Of a stretch of DNA of 61,987 nt, positions 20,163 to 28,568 are shown one piece after another. Location of the stretch: positions 1 through 61,987 of the forward strand of contig JAUMWN010000003.1 in NCBI GenBank assembly GCA_030529625.1. The letters run 5' to 3'. The notes beneath the pieces were generated by a model, which was given only the letters and a program-made list of their open reading frames with translations, searched no databases and was not told the DNA's origin. Origin of the DNA: Coriobacteriales bacterium (GTDB lineage: Bacteria; Actinomycetota; Coriobacteriia; Coriobacteriales; Atopobiaceae). Positions within the stretch are counted from its first letter, which is position 1; each line of letters starts with the position of its first letter. Both the position numbers and the translations under genes were made by a program.

Positions 20163-21086
20163 ATGGTGGAAACGGTCTTTAGCGCTGCTCTCCCCATAGG
20201 GGAGAGCCTCGTGGTGCGCAAGAACCGCATGACCGGACTACGTTCACGCGGCCCACGCATCGCCATCGTTACCGGCATGCACGGAGACGAGCTGGCGGGC
20301 CAGTTCGTTGCCTACGAGCTCATTCGTCGCCTCACCCAGAGCTCGCACAACCTGTCCGGCGTCGTGGACGTCTATCCCGCGCTCAACCCGCTGGGCATCT
20401 CGGCCCGATCGCACGGCGTGCCGCAGTTTGACATCGACCTGGACCGCACGTTTCCCGGAAACGCCGGCGGAAACCTTACGGAGGCCCTCGCGGCGGCCAT
20501 CCTGGACGACATTGTGGGCGCCAACGCATGTATCGTCATTCGCTCGTCCGACGCATACATCCAGGAGGTTTCTCAGGCACGTATCGAGACGGGAAACACC
20601 GGCGCACTCACAAAGATCGCGTCCTTGCTCAACGTGCGGCTCGTGTGGACCAGAGAGCCGGTTGCCGCCTCGCAGTCAACGCTGGCTCACGCGCTCAACA
20701 AGCGAAGGACGCCCACCCTGGTGGTAAAGATGGGCTCGGACATACACCACGCGGAAAACGAGGGAGCATGGATCGTCGAGGGAATCTTGCGCCTGCTCAA
20801 CCAGATGCATGCCTGGTCCGGTCCCACCATGGCCCTCCCTAATCCGCAGGTTTCGCGCGGCGACAACGTGTCCACCCTGCTTGCGGAGGAGCCGGGGCTC
20901 TTCCTGCCACGCAGCTCGTGGGGCGAGCACATCCGCAGCGGTCAGACCATTGGCCTGGTGGTCGATCCGTTGGAAGGCATGGTAAGACAGGAGCTCAAGG
21001 CACCCTGCTCCGGCCTGTTGTTTGCCCTGCGCGCCTATCCCGTGGTGTATCCCGGATCATTGCTCGCACGAATCCTGGAGGCCTAA
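20163..21086 (+). CDS. AstE/AspA-family (M14-like) protein, zinc motif incomplete
   Basis: 307 residues. GMHGDE (His40, Glu43) is the first zinc motif of succinylglutamate desuccinylase/aspartoacylase proteins, and DRTFPG at 94-99 matches the substrate-binding NRxFPG. The third zinc ligand, normally His in an Asp-Leu-His motif, is replaced by Arg127 in CIVIRSSD. A classical two-metal-ligand hydrolase is therefore doubtful. The family removes acyl groups from amino acids or cleaves peptide-like bonds; the substrate here is unknown. The start has GGAGGGCAGGGG upstream. The stop is one base before the GTG of a diverged paralogue, so the two are translated together and may form a complex. Confidence 0.8.
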   Translation: MVETVFSAALPIGESLVVRKNRMTGLRSRGPRIAIVTGMHGDELAGQFVAYELIRRLTQSSHNLSGVVDVYPALNPLGISARSHGVPQFDIDLDRTFPGNAGGNLTEALAAAILDDIVGANACIVIRSSDAYIQEVSQARIETGNTGALTKIASLLNVRLVWTREPVAASQSTLAHALNKRRTPTLVVKMGSDIHHAENEGAWIVEGILRLLNQMHAWSGPTMALPNPQVSRGDNVSTLLAEEPGLFLPRSSWGEHIRSGQTIGLVVDPLEGMVRQELKAPCSGLLFALRAYPVVYPGSLLARILEA

Positions 21087-21087
21087 C

Positions 21088-22044
21088 GTGATACGCGGAA
21101 CCATCTACCAGATGCACGTACCCCATCGCGAACCCATGCGCATACGCGGCTTTGAGTTTGGCAGCGAGCATAGCGAGCGTTCCTGCGCCATTATTGGGTC
21201 GATGCGCGGCAACGAGGTCCAGCAGGCATTCGTCTGCGCGACCCTCGTCTCGCTCCTCGCGCGAATCGAGCAGTCGGGCATGATTGCCAAGAACAAGAGC
21301 GTCCTTATCATCCCGTGCGTCAACCCCTTGTCCATGAACCTCATCGAACGGTTTTGGCCAGGTGACGGAGCCGACATCAACCGCAGCTTTCCCGGAGACA
21401 GCAACGGCAGGAGCACCGAGCGAATCGCCGCCGCCATCATGCGCGTGGCACGCCTCTTTACGTACGGCATCCAGCTGTGCAGCTTCAACCAACCTGGCGA
21501 CTTTATGCCGCACGTTCGCATAACCCATCAGGGACCCATATCCCAGGAGTCCCTGACACTCGCCCAGGACTTTGGCCTTGACTATGCGATGGACCGAGAG
21601 CCCACGCCCTTTGACAGCACCACGCTCAACTACGTCTGGCAGGAATGCGGCACCAACGCTTTCTCGCTGTACAGCCGCGCGACCAATCGCATAGACACGG
21701 ACAGTGCCAAGACCGTTACGGATGCCGTGCTGAGGTTTCTTGCGAGGCGACAGGTGATCGAGCTTCCCAAGGAGCTCGGCATCGCCGCCGGACACAGCTC
21801 CAGGGTCTTGCGGGAGTCGGAGCTCGTCGATGTGAGAAGTGAGCGCGCGTCCGGCTTCTTTGTCTCATCGACGCATGCGGGCGACCACGTGCGCGCGGGC
21901 CAGCAGCTGGGCGTGATTCTGGACACCATGGACGCCCACCTCCTGGAGTCCCTCGCGTCGCCCGTCTCGGGCCAGGTGTTCTTTATGCGCACCGACCCGC
22001 TCATCCAGCAGCACATGGTGCTGTTTCGCATCGCCCCGTCGTAA
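21088..22044 (+). CDS. AstE/AspA-family paralogue with RGNE motif
   Basis: 318 residues from a GTG at 21088, chosen because GGAGG lies 7 nt upstream and the first gene ends at 21086. The first zinc motif reads MRGNE (Arg40 in place of His, Glu43 kept). NRSFPG is intact at 99-103. The Asp-Leu-His region is replaced by a segment ending FMPHVRI, where His142 could act as a ligand. I recall this RGNE/PHVR type among gut anaerobes, but its chemistry is not established to my knowledge. Pairing with the preceding paralogue, which keeps HGDE but lacks the PHVR histidine, suggests complementary halves of an active site or a regulatory partner. Confidence 0.78.
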   Translation: MIRGTIYQMHVPHREPMRIRGFEFGSEHSERSCAIIGSMRGNEVQQAFVCATLVSLLARIEQSGMIAKNKSVLIIPCVNPLSMNLIERFWPGDGADINRSFPGDSNGRSTERIAAAIMRVARLFTYGIQLCSFNQPGDFMPHVRITHQGPISQESLTLAQDFGLDYAMDREPTPFDSTTLNYVWQECGTNAFSLYSRATNRIDTDSAKTVTDAVLRFLARRQVIELPKELGIAAGHSSRVLRESELVDVRSERASGFFVSSTHAGDHVRAGQQLGVILDTMDAHLLESLASPVSGQVFFMRTDPLIQQHMVLFRIAPS

Positions 22045-22175
22045 GTGTCCGCGACGCAGGTCGCGCAATCTTGCCGCAAAGAAACGCTTCTCTTGCCGTC
22101 ACCACCTCGAAATGGTCGCGAAATACGGCCTCCCTACGCTGTGGCGCGTACGGTTCGAACGACGAAAGGAGCGTC

Positions 22176-24266
22176 ATGGCTCAGGACAAGGTTACGGCCG
22201 AGTGGGGCAAGCTGCTGTTTACCGACGCCGACATGCGGGAGCGTCTTCCCAAACCAACCTACAAGAAGCTGCGTCGCGTTATCGACGACGGAGCCCAGCT
22301 CGACCTGGACATCGCCAACGAAGTGGCCCATGCCATGAAGGAGTGGGCGCTGGAGAAGGGCGCCACGCACTTCACGCACTGGTTCCAGCCGCTCTCGGGC
22401 ATCACGAGCGAGAAGCACGACAGCTTCCTCACGCCCAACGACGATGGCTCCATCCTCATGGCCTTTAGCGGCAAAGAGCTCGTGCGCGGCGAACCCGACG
22501 CCTCGAGCTTCCCCTCCGGAGGCCTGCGCGCCACGTTCGAGGCCCGTGGCTACACCGTGTGGGATCCCGTGAGCCCTGCGTTCATCAAGGACGAGGTGCT
22601 GTGCATCCCCACGGCGTTTATCTCCTACACCGGCGAGGCGCTCGACAAGAAGACGCCCCTGCTGCGCTCACAAAACGCCCTTGAGGCCCAGGCCAAGCGC
22701 GTGCTGGCGCTCTTTGGCCGAAAGCCCCGGCGCGTGATTACCACCATTGGTCCCGAGCAGGAGTACTTCCTCATTCGCGAGGAGGACTACAAGGCGCGTC
22801 CCGACCTCGTGCTCACCGGCCGCACGCTCTTTGGCTGCGCCCCCGCAAAGGCCCAGGAGCTGGAGGAGCACTACTTTGGCGCCATACGCCCCACCGTGAG
22901 CGAGTTTATGAAGGAGCTCGACGACGAGCTGTGGAAGCTGGGCGTGCCCGCAAAGACCAAGCACAACGAGGTCGCCCCCTGCCAGCACGAGCTCGCGCCG
23001 GTGTTCGAGAAGGGCTCGCTGGCCATTGACGACAACCTGCTCACCATGGAGAAGATGCGCCTTCTGGCCAGCCATCACGGACTTACGTGCCTGCAGCACG
23101 AGAAGCCCTTTGAGTACGTGAACGGCTCGGGCAAGCACAACAACTGGTCCATTAGCGCCGACAACACCAACCTACTGGAGCCCGGCCCCGACCCCGAGCA
23201 CAACCTGCAGTTCCTCGTGTTCTTGGCCATGCTCATCGCTGCCGTGGACGAGCACGCCGACCTGCTGCGCATGAGCGTGGCATCGGCCGGCAACGACCAT
23301 CGCCTGGGCGCCAACGAGGCGCCGCCAGCGGTCGTCTCGGTGTTCTTGGGCGACAACCTCTCCCCCGTGGTCAACGCCCTCATTCGCAAGGAGCATGCCG
23401 AGATCACCGGCGAGCTGATCATGGACCTGGGCGTCCCGCAGCTTCCCTCGGTCCTGCGCGACAACACCGACCGCAACCGCACGAGCCCGTTTGCCTTTAC
23501 GGGCAACAAGTTCGAGTTCCGTATGTGCGGCAGCCAGCAGAACCTCTCGGACCCCAACGTGGTGCTCAACACTGCGGTGGCCGAGCAATGCGATCGCTTT
23601 TGCGCCTACGTGGACGAGCGGTCCGACGAGCCGTTCTCCCTGGTCGCCATGCGGTTTGTGCGCCACACGTTCCGAGACCACCAGCGCGTTATCTTTGACG
23701 GCAACGGCTACTCCGACGAGTGGATGGCGGAGGCCGAGCGGCGCGGGCTGCCCAATCTCAAGACCACACCCGACGCGCTGGGAGCGCTCATCGACCCGCG
23801 CAACGTCGAACTCTTCGAGCGCTATGGCGTGCTCAAGGAAGCGGAGCTGCGCGCCCGCTACGTCGCCAAGGCCGAGCAGTACGCAAAGCTCATCCACATA
23901 GAGGCCAACACGATGTCCTACATGGTCCGGCACTTGTACCTGCCCGCGCTCATGCGCTACTCCGGCGAGCTGGCCACGACCATCGCCACCAAGATGGAGC
24001 TGGGAATCTCGGGCACGGCCGAGAAGGACATCGTGGAGAAGCTCACCGAGGGCATCGACACCATCTACCAGCTCACGACCACCCTGGAGGGCATCGTCGC
24101 GTGCACCACTGCCGAGGACGATCCCACCGTGCAGGACGCACTGTGCCGCGACGAGGTGATTCCGGCCATGGAGGCTCTGCGCGCGCAGGTTGACGCCATG
24201 GAGCTCATTTGTGACGGCGACTGGTGGCCAGTGCCCAGTTACAACCAGATCCTGTTCTACGTATAA
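22176..24266 (+). CDS. glnN: Glutamine synthetase type III
   Basis: 696 residues, the size of class III enzymes, well above class I (about 450). Features: the N-terminal domain ending THFTHWFQPLSGITSEKHDSF, the GSIII-specific PSGGLRATFEARGYTVWDP, EQEYFLI for metal binding, NDHRLGANEAPPA and NRTSPFAFTGNKFEFR for substrate binding. It makes glutamine from glutamate and ammonia with ATP. Its product feeds the divergent operon (GltB, CarA and GatD all consume glutamine). The start at 22176 has AAAGGAG 6 nt upstream. Class III enzymes lack the class I adenylylation site, so control must be at expression or by effectors. Confidence 0.96.
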   Translation: MAQDKVTAEWGKLLFTDADMRERLPKPTYKKLRRVIDDGAQLDLDIANEVAHAMKEWALEKGATHFTHWFQPLSGITSEKHDSFLTPNDDGSILMAFSGKELVRGEPDASSFPSGGLRATFEARGYTVWDPVSPAFIKDEVLCIPTAFISYTGEALDKKTPLLRSQNALEAQAKRVLALFGRKPRRVITTIGPEQEYFLIREEDYKARPDLVLTGRTLFGCAPAKAQELEEHYFGAIRPTVSEFMKELDDELWKLGVPAKTKHNEVAPCQHELAPVFEKGSLAIDDNLLTMEKMRLLASHHGLTCLQHEKPFEYVNGSGKHNNWSISADNTNLLEPGPDPEHNLQFLVFLAMLIAAVDEHADLLRMSVASAGNDHRLGANEAPPAVVSVFLGDNLSPVVNALIRKEHAEITGELIMDLGVPQLPSVLRDNTDRNRTSPFAFTGNKFEFRMCGSQQNLSDPNVVLNTAVAEQCDRFCAYVDERSDEPFSLVAMRFVRHTFRDHQRVIFDGNGYSDEWMAEAERRGLPNLKTTPDALGALIDPRNVELFERYGVLKEAELRARYVAKAEQYAKLIHIEANTMSYMVRHLYLPALMRYSGELATTIATKMELGISGTAEKDIVEKLTEGIDTIYQLTTTLEGIVACTTAEDDPTVQDALCRDEVIPAMEALRAQVDAMELICDGDWWPVPSYNQILFYV

Positions 24267-24278
24267 CGCACGCGAAAA

Positions 24279-24332
24279 GCTGCACTCGGGGGACAGTCCC
24301 CTGTGTTTAGGGGACTGTCCCCCGAGTGCAGC
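24279..24332. repeat. GGGGACAGTCCCC palindrome (copy 1)
   Basis: Two perfect 24-bp arms around a GTGTTT loop, containing GGGGGACAGTCCCCT. It lies 12 nt after glnN and just before the end of the convergent gene. One of five such elements here; probably a bidirectional terminator made from a REP-like repeat. Confidence 0.8.
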
Positions 24333-24353
24333 CAACTACAAATCGTGCCAGAC

Positions 24354-25007
24354 TTACGAACTCTGGACGAGAGAGCGAGGCCGCTCCTCCGCGAGTCGGT
24401 ACTTACGGGCTCTTCCGTTACCGATGGGGACCACGCTGCCCATGTCGATGAGTTTGCGCAGCTCCGAGCGCACGCGCGTGATGCTCATGCCAAGCTCGCC
24501 GGAAAGGTTCCTCGAGTTCATCTCTCCGTTCTCGTCCAGCAAGGCAACGAGCCGCTCTTCGCCACTTTTGCTTGACGGAATCACTTCCACGGCACGCTCC
24601 TTGAATGTGGCCTCGTCGCGATGCCTGACTCCCCTTCTCCCCGATCTCTCCCAATCTGCGGCACGCTCGAAGGACGCGGCAACCGCCTGGTACGCCTGCT
24701 CGACCAAGTCTGGCCGCTGCTTCGCGGCCTCTTCCACCAACGCTTCGTCCACGTCCTCGTAATAGTCGGAGTACCCCTTGTCGTACGGCATGCAGTCATC
24801 AATGTCTATTCCGGCAACGATGTGCACCCTGCACCGTTGTCCGCCAACGCAGGCATACAGCGCGCCCGTACCCTTTTCACGCGCTACGCAATAGTAATGG
24901 CAGTATTCGGGAAGGTCAGGATGGTCCTTGTACTCCTCAATCGCCTTCTTTATGCCTGCCGCCTCCGCAAGATGGCTAATCGGCCTCAACGATTCCTGGT
25001 ATCCCAT
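24354..25007 (-). CDS. Unrecognised protein with C-terminal winged helix
   Basis: 217 residues. The N-terminal half (1-110) is acidic with a Cys/His-rich patch (CHYYCVAREKGTG, GGQRCRVHIVAG). I do not recognise it. The last 70 residues (from about 145) look like a winged-helix DNA-binding domain: ERLVALLDENGEMNSRNLSGELGMSITRVRSELRKLIDMGSV, a helix-turn-helix followed by a wing (GNGRARKY). It is likely a regulator that senses something through its N-terminus. The start has GGAGGAGGAAGC upstream. It is transcribed convergently to glnN. Confidence 0.65.
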   Translation of the reverse strand: MGYQESLRPISHLAEAAGIKKAIEEYKDHPDLPEYCHYYCVAREKGTGALYACVGGQRCRVHIVAGIDIDDCMPYDKGYSDYYEDVDEALVEEAAKQRPDLVEQAYQAVAASFERAADWERSGRRGVRHRDEATFKERAVEVIPSSKSGEERLVALLDENGEMNSRNLSGELGMSITRVRSELRKLIDMGSVVPIGNGRARKYRLAEERPRSLVQSS

Positions 25008-25345
25008 GCTTCCTCCTCCTTCAGTCCCTTAACCCACAGCGTTCGCAAGATGCGAGCAGCTCACTCACAGCCATTCGCTATCGTTTTCCAGATTTCTTTG
25101 ATCGATGCAAGTTTTCTCGCCATGGCACCTCGCTTTCTACGGGCAGACATTAGACCAGCCGACACGTTCTTCTTTGTGTCGCGCATAACGCCCGCTTTGG
25201 TGACTGGGCATTCTATCACAAGTGACTTAAAATATTTAGTCGCTCTACAGACTCTTCATACGCAGAGAAACACGAAAAAGTAGACCGCGAGTTCGTTGCG
25301 CTACACTAAGGGCATGCGACACAACGGCCCAGAGGAGGATACGCC
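25008..25345. other. Divergent intergenic region, 338 nt
   Basis: Separates the winged-helix gene (minus) from the XRE gene (plus). More A/T-rich than its surroundings around 25218-25245. It must hold promoters for both genes, but I see no convincing palindrome or RNA element. Confidence 0.5.
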
Positions 25346-25597
25346 GTGAACCCAAGCGATGCCATGCGCGCGATGATAGAGGCGAGCGGGAAGTCCGGTC
25401 GCCAGGTCGCACGCGAGATTGGCAGGTCGGACTCCTTTGTGAGCTCCACGCTCGCCCAGGGCGTGTGCCCCCGTGCCGATACCCTGGCAAAGGTGGCCCA
25501 CGTCTGTGGATACCAGCTCGTCGCCGTGCCCGCAGACGTAGCGAGCAGGCTGTCGAGCTCCTCAGGCGGCATCGTTGTCGAGTACGACGGCCGCTAA
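25346..25597 (+). CDS. XRE-family small DNA-binding protein
   Basis: 83 residues starting with GTG, supported by AGGAGG 8 nt upstream. A single helix-turn-helix fills most of the protein: SGRQVAREIGRSDSFVSSTLAQGVCPRADTLAKVAHVCGY, followed by an amphipathic tail. Such stand-alone HTH proteins are often antitoxins or phage-type repressors. No toxin gene follows on the same strand: a degraded nucleotidyltransferase lies on the opposite strand. The target is unknown. Confidence 0.75.
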   Translation: MNPSDAMRAMIEASGKSGRQVAREIGRSDSFVSSTLAQGVCPRADTLAKVAHVCGYQLVAVPADVASRLSSSSGGIVVEYDGR

Positions 25598-25798
25598 CAT
25601 CCAACGAAGACGCTGCATGAGGTAATCCGTCACGTCCATGTGGGCCCATCGCTGACTCAAACGCATGGGAAACGGCGCAACAGTGGCAGCAAACCCCCAA
25701 TCATCCCCATGAGAGTCGACGGTAATCGATGGCATCGATACGGATTCGTCCTGCTTGCCATCCACGTACCTTAGCGTGATGGCTACCCACGTCGTCAA
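25562..25798 (-). CDS. Small uncharacterised ORF, doubtful
   Basis: 78 codons on the minus strand that overlap the XRE gene 3' end by 36 nt. The composition is protein-like (WVAITLRYVDGKQDESV, then a C-terminal amphipathic helix), but I recognise no family and see no good ribosome site. It may be a decayed 3' end of the nucleotidyltransferase remnant in another frame, or chance. Confidence 0.25.
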   Translation of the reverse strand: MTTWVAITLRYVDGKQDESVSMPSITVDSHGDDWGFAATVAPFPMRLSQRWAHMDVTDYLMQRLRWMLAAVVLDNDAA

Positions 25799-26129
25799 TA
25801 AACTCGGGAGACCGACTGAACAGCTCTATCATCGAGGGGTACCCCGTCTCAGTTGGCTCGGTGAAGCGATAGTAGTGCGTCTCCTTCGATGACCGCTACC
25901 CGCAGGTGTACCCACCGTCTTTTACTATTCTCCACACTGCCCTACCTACCTCCGGCAGGCGATCCTCGACGAGCAGGACAACATCGATGTCCTTGGTCGC
26001 GCGAAAGCCCATGCCGGCATCACGCAACAATATGTCGCATGCCGTGCCGCCAATGACAGCGTAGCAACCCTCGAGACCGGCCATGTGTTCCCTGAACCTT
26101 TCCAGCCCATAGACGTTACTCACGGCCAT
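25701..26129 (-). pseudogene. AbiEii-like nucleotidyltransferase, nonsense-mutated
   Basis: The first 77 codons give YAVIGGTACDILLRDAG and ATKDIDVVL, the nucleotidyltransferase fold with GG and the metal-binding DxD of AbiEii/AbiGii-like toxins. A TAG follows directly after TCG. In the same frame the protein then continues convincingly: ETHYYRFTEPTETGYPSM, IELFSRSPEF. So one point change (for example CAG to TAG) cut the gene. Homology fades again before the stop at 25701. The start overlaps the upstream winged-helix gene by 10 nt, a toxin/antitoxin-like arrangement. The truncated product should lack activity. Confidence 0.7.
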
Positions 26130-27076
26130 AGATCCTCCTCGCCAAACAGCGCGTCCAGCTCCATGGACACCCTCTCATCCCCCAATCCCATGAGTGACGC
26201 CCCGAGCGAGACGGAGTCCACCTCGCCCAAGGCCGCCACGAGCGGGTCGTAGCGCCAAACCTGTAGCTCGACGGTGTCCGCATCCGCCAGCTCGCCCTCA
26301 AGCACCTCCTCGAAGGAGAGCGATGGAAGCTCCCTCCTCGCCACCGCTTTCTGGCCGATTGACGGAGGAGCGAGCATTGACCTCAAAGATAAGGCGCTCT
26401 CCCCCGCGTCGGGCAGCAGCTCCAGCCGGGCATTTCTCTTGGCAAACACTGTCTTGGCAATCGGGGACACAAGTAGCGGCATGGCGGATTTTAACAGGGC
26501 ATTTCCTTCGCGCTCGCACTCGAAGACGACGTCGCGGCCTTCCTTTCCGCGCCGAATGAGTCCATGCTGCGAAAGTTCATCGACGGCACGGCTTATGGTA
26601 CTCGCCCCCATGTCACTGACCTCCCTCAACTCACGCGCATACCTCATGCCAGGATGCGCGATGATTGTAACGAGGGCCGCCTGCCCGCGCGCCGTAAGTG
26701 TCCCGCCGTAGGAGCGCCTCCTCGCCTCCGCCGATGCAGCAAACCCTAGGAAGGGAAGGTATGCCTGCCTGTAGGGCACTACGAACGCGATGCCCTGCGC
26801 GGTGAGCGCGCGACGCTGCCTTGGATCAGCGTCCTGCGAAACGAGAACGACCGGGAAATGGGTGTACCGCATAGTTTGGGCCACTATTCGCTTGAGGTTG
26901 GGTAGCGTCTCGCCGCCCTTCGAAACCGCAACAACGAAATCTTTTCCCGCACAGTTGCACAGGTAGTGGATCGCGGTCTTCCGGAGGAACAGGGGCATGG
27001 CCTTCGCACCGTCCCAGTCCCCGAACGAGACGCGCAGACCAAGGGCCTCTCCCATGTATTGCAAGAAATCGTCCAT
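26120..27076 (-). CDS. Winged-helix regulator, likely antitoxin of the nucleotidyltransferase
   Basis: 318 residues. The middle (about 130-195) is a MarR-like winged helix: GQAALVTIIAHPGMRYARELREVSDMGASTISRAVDELSQHGLIRR, then a wing (GKEGRDVVFE). The N-terminal 110 residues carry hydrophobic strands (KDFVVAVSKGG, FPVVLVSQDADPRQRRALTAQGIAFVVP) of a mixed alpha/beta domain I cannot name. The C-terminal half is acidic. It overlaps the nucleotidyltransferase by 10 nt, which resembles AbiEi-AbiEii type IV systems where the first protein represses the operon and neutralises the second. The AT-rich upstream region (27077-27150) should hold the promoter. Confidence 0.65.
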   Translation of the reverse strand: MDDFLQYMGEALGLRVSFGDWDGAKAMPLFLRKTAIHYLCNCAGKDFVVAVSKGGETLPNLKRIVAQTMRYTHFPVVLVSQDADPRQRRALTAQGIAFVVPYRQAYLPFLGFAASAEARRRSYGGTLTARGQAALVTIIAHPGMRYARELREVSDMGASTISRAVDELSQHGLIRRGKEGRDVVFECEREGNALLKSAMPLLVSPIAKTVFAKRNARLELLPDAGESALSLRSMLAPPSIGQKAVARRELPSLSFEEVLEGELADADTVELQVWRYDPLVAALGEVDSVSLGASLMGLGDERVSMELDALFGEEDLWP

Positions 27077-27350
27077 AGCGCCATCTTTCGCATGTTTTCA
27101 ATGTTACTGCAATTTTGCATTACTTCTGCAATAATATCAACTCAAAACTCGAAGAGGACCCGTAGCCACCCATCCCTTTCCGAGGATGCTGTTGGGTTGG
27201 CCTGTGCCAAACGATGATAGGTGGACGCAAACCGAAAACAACCTGCTGGCAGCAGGACTACAACGAAATGCACGTGCGGCGGACGCTGTGCGATGCCCTG
27301 GCGCCCTCCAATGCAAACAATTGAATTTTGGAAGGCCCTTAGGCGAAAAA

Positions 27351-27443
27351 GCCCAGTTGGCGCTAAAAACAGCCTCATAAAATGTCAATTGCCTATTTTA
27401 GGCAATTGACATTTTACAGACGGATTTTGGACGCCAACTGGGC
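27351..27443. repeat. Nested inverted repeat, MITE-like
   Basis: Outer arms GCCCAGTTGGCG (27351-27362) and its exact complement (27432-27443) enclose an inner perfect hairpin: arms 27378-27395 and 27399-27416, 18 bp, with a TTT loop and centre CTATTTTAG. The arm word AATGTCAATT occurs again directly at 27467-27476. The rest of the 27077-27563 gap holds no gene I can support. Could be a miniature mobile element or a complex regulatory site. Confidence 0.7.
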
Positions 27444-27563
27444 AAACGCGATTTGGGTGCCTGTGGAATGTCAATTATTTCTCTCAGCGCCAAGAACAGA
27501 TGCTGAGTCTATCCCCCGATTTCGAGGGTTACGCAATGACAGACCCGGGATGACGGTTGCCGC

Positions 27564-28532
27564 TCAGCCCTCTGCCACCTCAGGGAAGAGCGCCGTGGAG
27601 AGGTAGCGCTCGCCGGTGTCGGGCAGAATGGCCACGATGTTCTTCCCGGCGTTGTCGGGACGCGCGGCCAGAACAGCTGCGGCGGCGAGGGCGGCACCGC
27701 TCGAGATGCCGGTGTTCACGCCCTCGGTTCGGGCAAGCTCCTGGGAGGTGGCGATGGCGTCGGCGGTGCTCACCGAGATTACCTCATCGACCACGTCGGC
27801 GTCGTAGTTCTTGGCCACAAAGCCCGGGATGATGCCCTGGATACCGTGCTTGCCGGGGGCGCCGCCATCCAGAATGGGCGACTCGCAGGGTTGCACCGCC
27901 ACAATCTTGAGGCCCTCCTTGCGGGGCTTGAGCGTGCGGGCAATGCCAGAGATGGTGCCACCAGTACCAACGCCACCCACGACAATGTCCACCGTGCCGG
28001 CCGTGTCGCGCCAGATCTCCTCGGCGGTCGTTGCGGCATGGATGGCGGGGTTGGCGGGGTTCTCGAACTGCTGCGGGATAAACGAGTTGGGCGTGGTGGC
28101 ATGAATCTCCTCCGCCTTGGCGATGGAGCCCTTGATGCCATCCGCACCGGGAGTGAGCACCAGCTCTGCGCCAAACTGGCGGATGAGCGCGCGACGCTCG
28201 ACCGACATCGTCTCGGGCAGAACGATGATTACCTTGTAGCCCAGTGCCGCGCCATAGGCCGCGAGCGCGATGCCGGTGTTGCCGCTCGTTGGCTCGATGA
28301 TAGTGCCGCCGGGCCGCAGGACGCCGTCAGCCTCGGCCTGGGCGATGAGCGAGTAGCCAATGCGGTCCTTCACCGATCCCGCGGGATTGCGGTACTCGAG
28401 CTTAGCCAGCACGGTAGCCTTGAAGTCACGCGCCTCCGCGAAGCGGTTGACCTGCAACAGCGGCGTGTTGCCGATGAGCTCCACGACACTCTGCGCAATG
28501 TTGGTGTCCAATATCTTGGGCTGCGTTGCCAT
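27564..28532 (-). CDS. cysK: Cysteine synthase (O-acetylserine sulfhydrylase)
   Basis: 322-residue fold-type II PLP enzyme. The PLP lysine is Lys55 in NPAGSVKDR, the substrate loop TSGNTG is at 82-87, and the phosphate-binding GVGTGGTISG follows. It makes cysteine from O-acetylserine and sulfide. GGAGG lies upstream of the ATG at 28532. It follows metY by 36 nt and is likely co-transcribed, so the Met/Cys-rich leader upstream of metY could control both. Confidence 0.96.
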   Translation of the reverse strand: MATQPKILDTNIAQSVVELIGNTPLLQVNRFAEARDFKATVLAKLEYRNPAGSVKDRIGYSLIAQAEADGVLRPGGTIIEPTSGNTGIALAAYGAALGYKVIIVLPETMSVERRALIRQFGAELVLTPGADGIKGSIAKAEEIHATTPNSFIPQQFENPANPAIHAATTAEEIWRDTAGTVDIVVGGVGTGGTISGIARTLKPRKEGLKIVAVQPCESPILDGGAPGKHGIQGIIPGFVAKNYDADVVDEVISVSTADAIATSQELARTEGVNTGISSGAALAAAAVLAARPDNAGKNIVAILPDTGERYLSTALFPEVAEG

Positions 28533-28568
28533 AATGTCCTCCTATGCGTTCCCTAACACTGTCGTTGC

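Noticed and set aside
22045..22175. Riboswitch or T-box upstream of glutamine synthetase III
   Set aside because: The 131-nt leader has no conserved T-box or glnA-type core and no terminator with T-run, only a standard SD.
24621..25283. 220-codon plus-strand ORF opposite the winged-helix gene
   Set aside because: It is a shadow of the minus-strand gene with its excellent SD. The translated product is Arg/Pro-rich without any domain.
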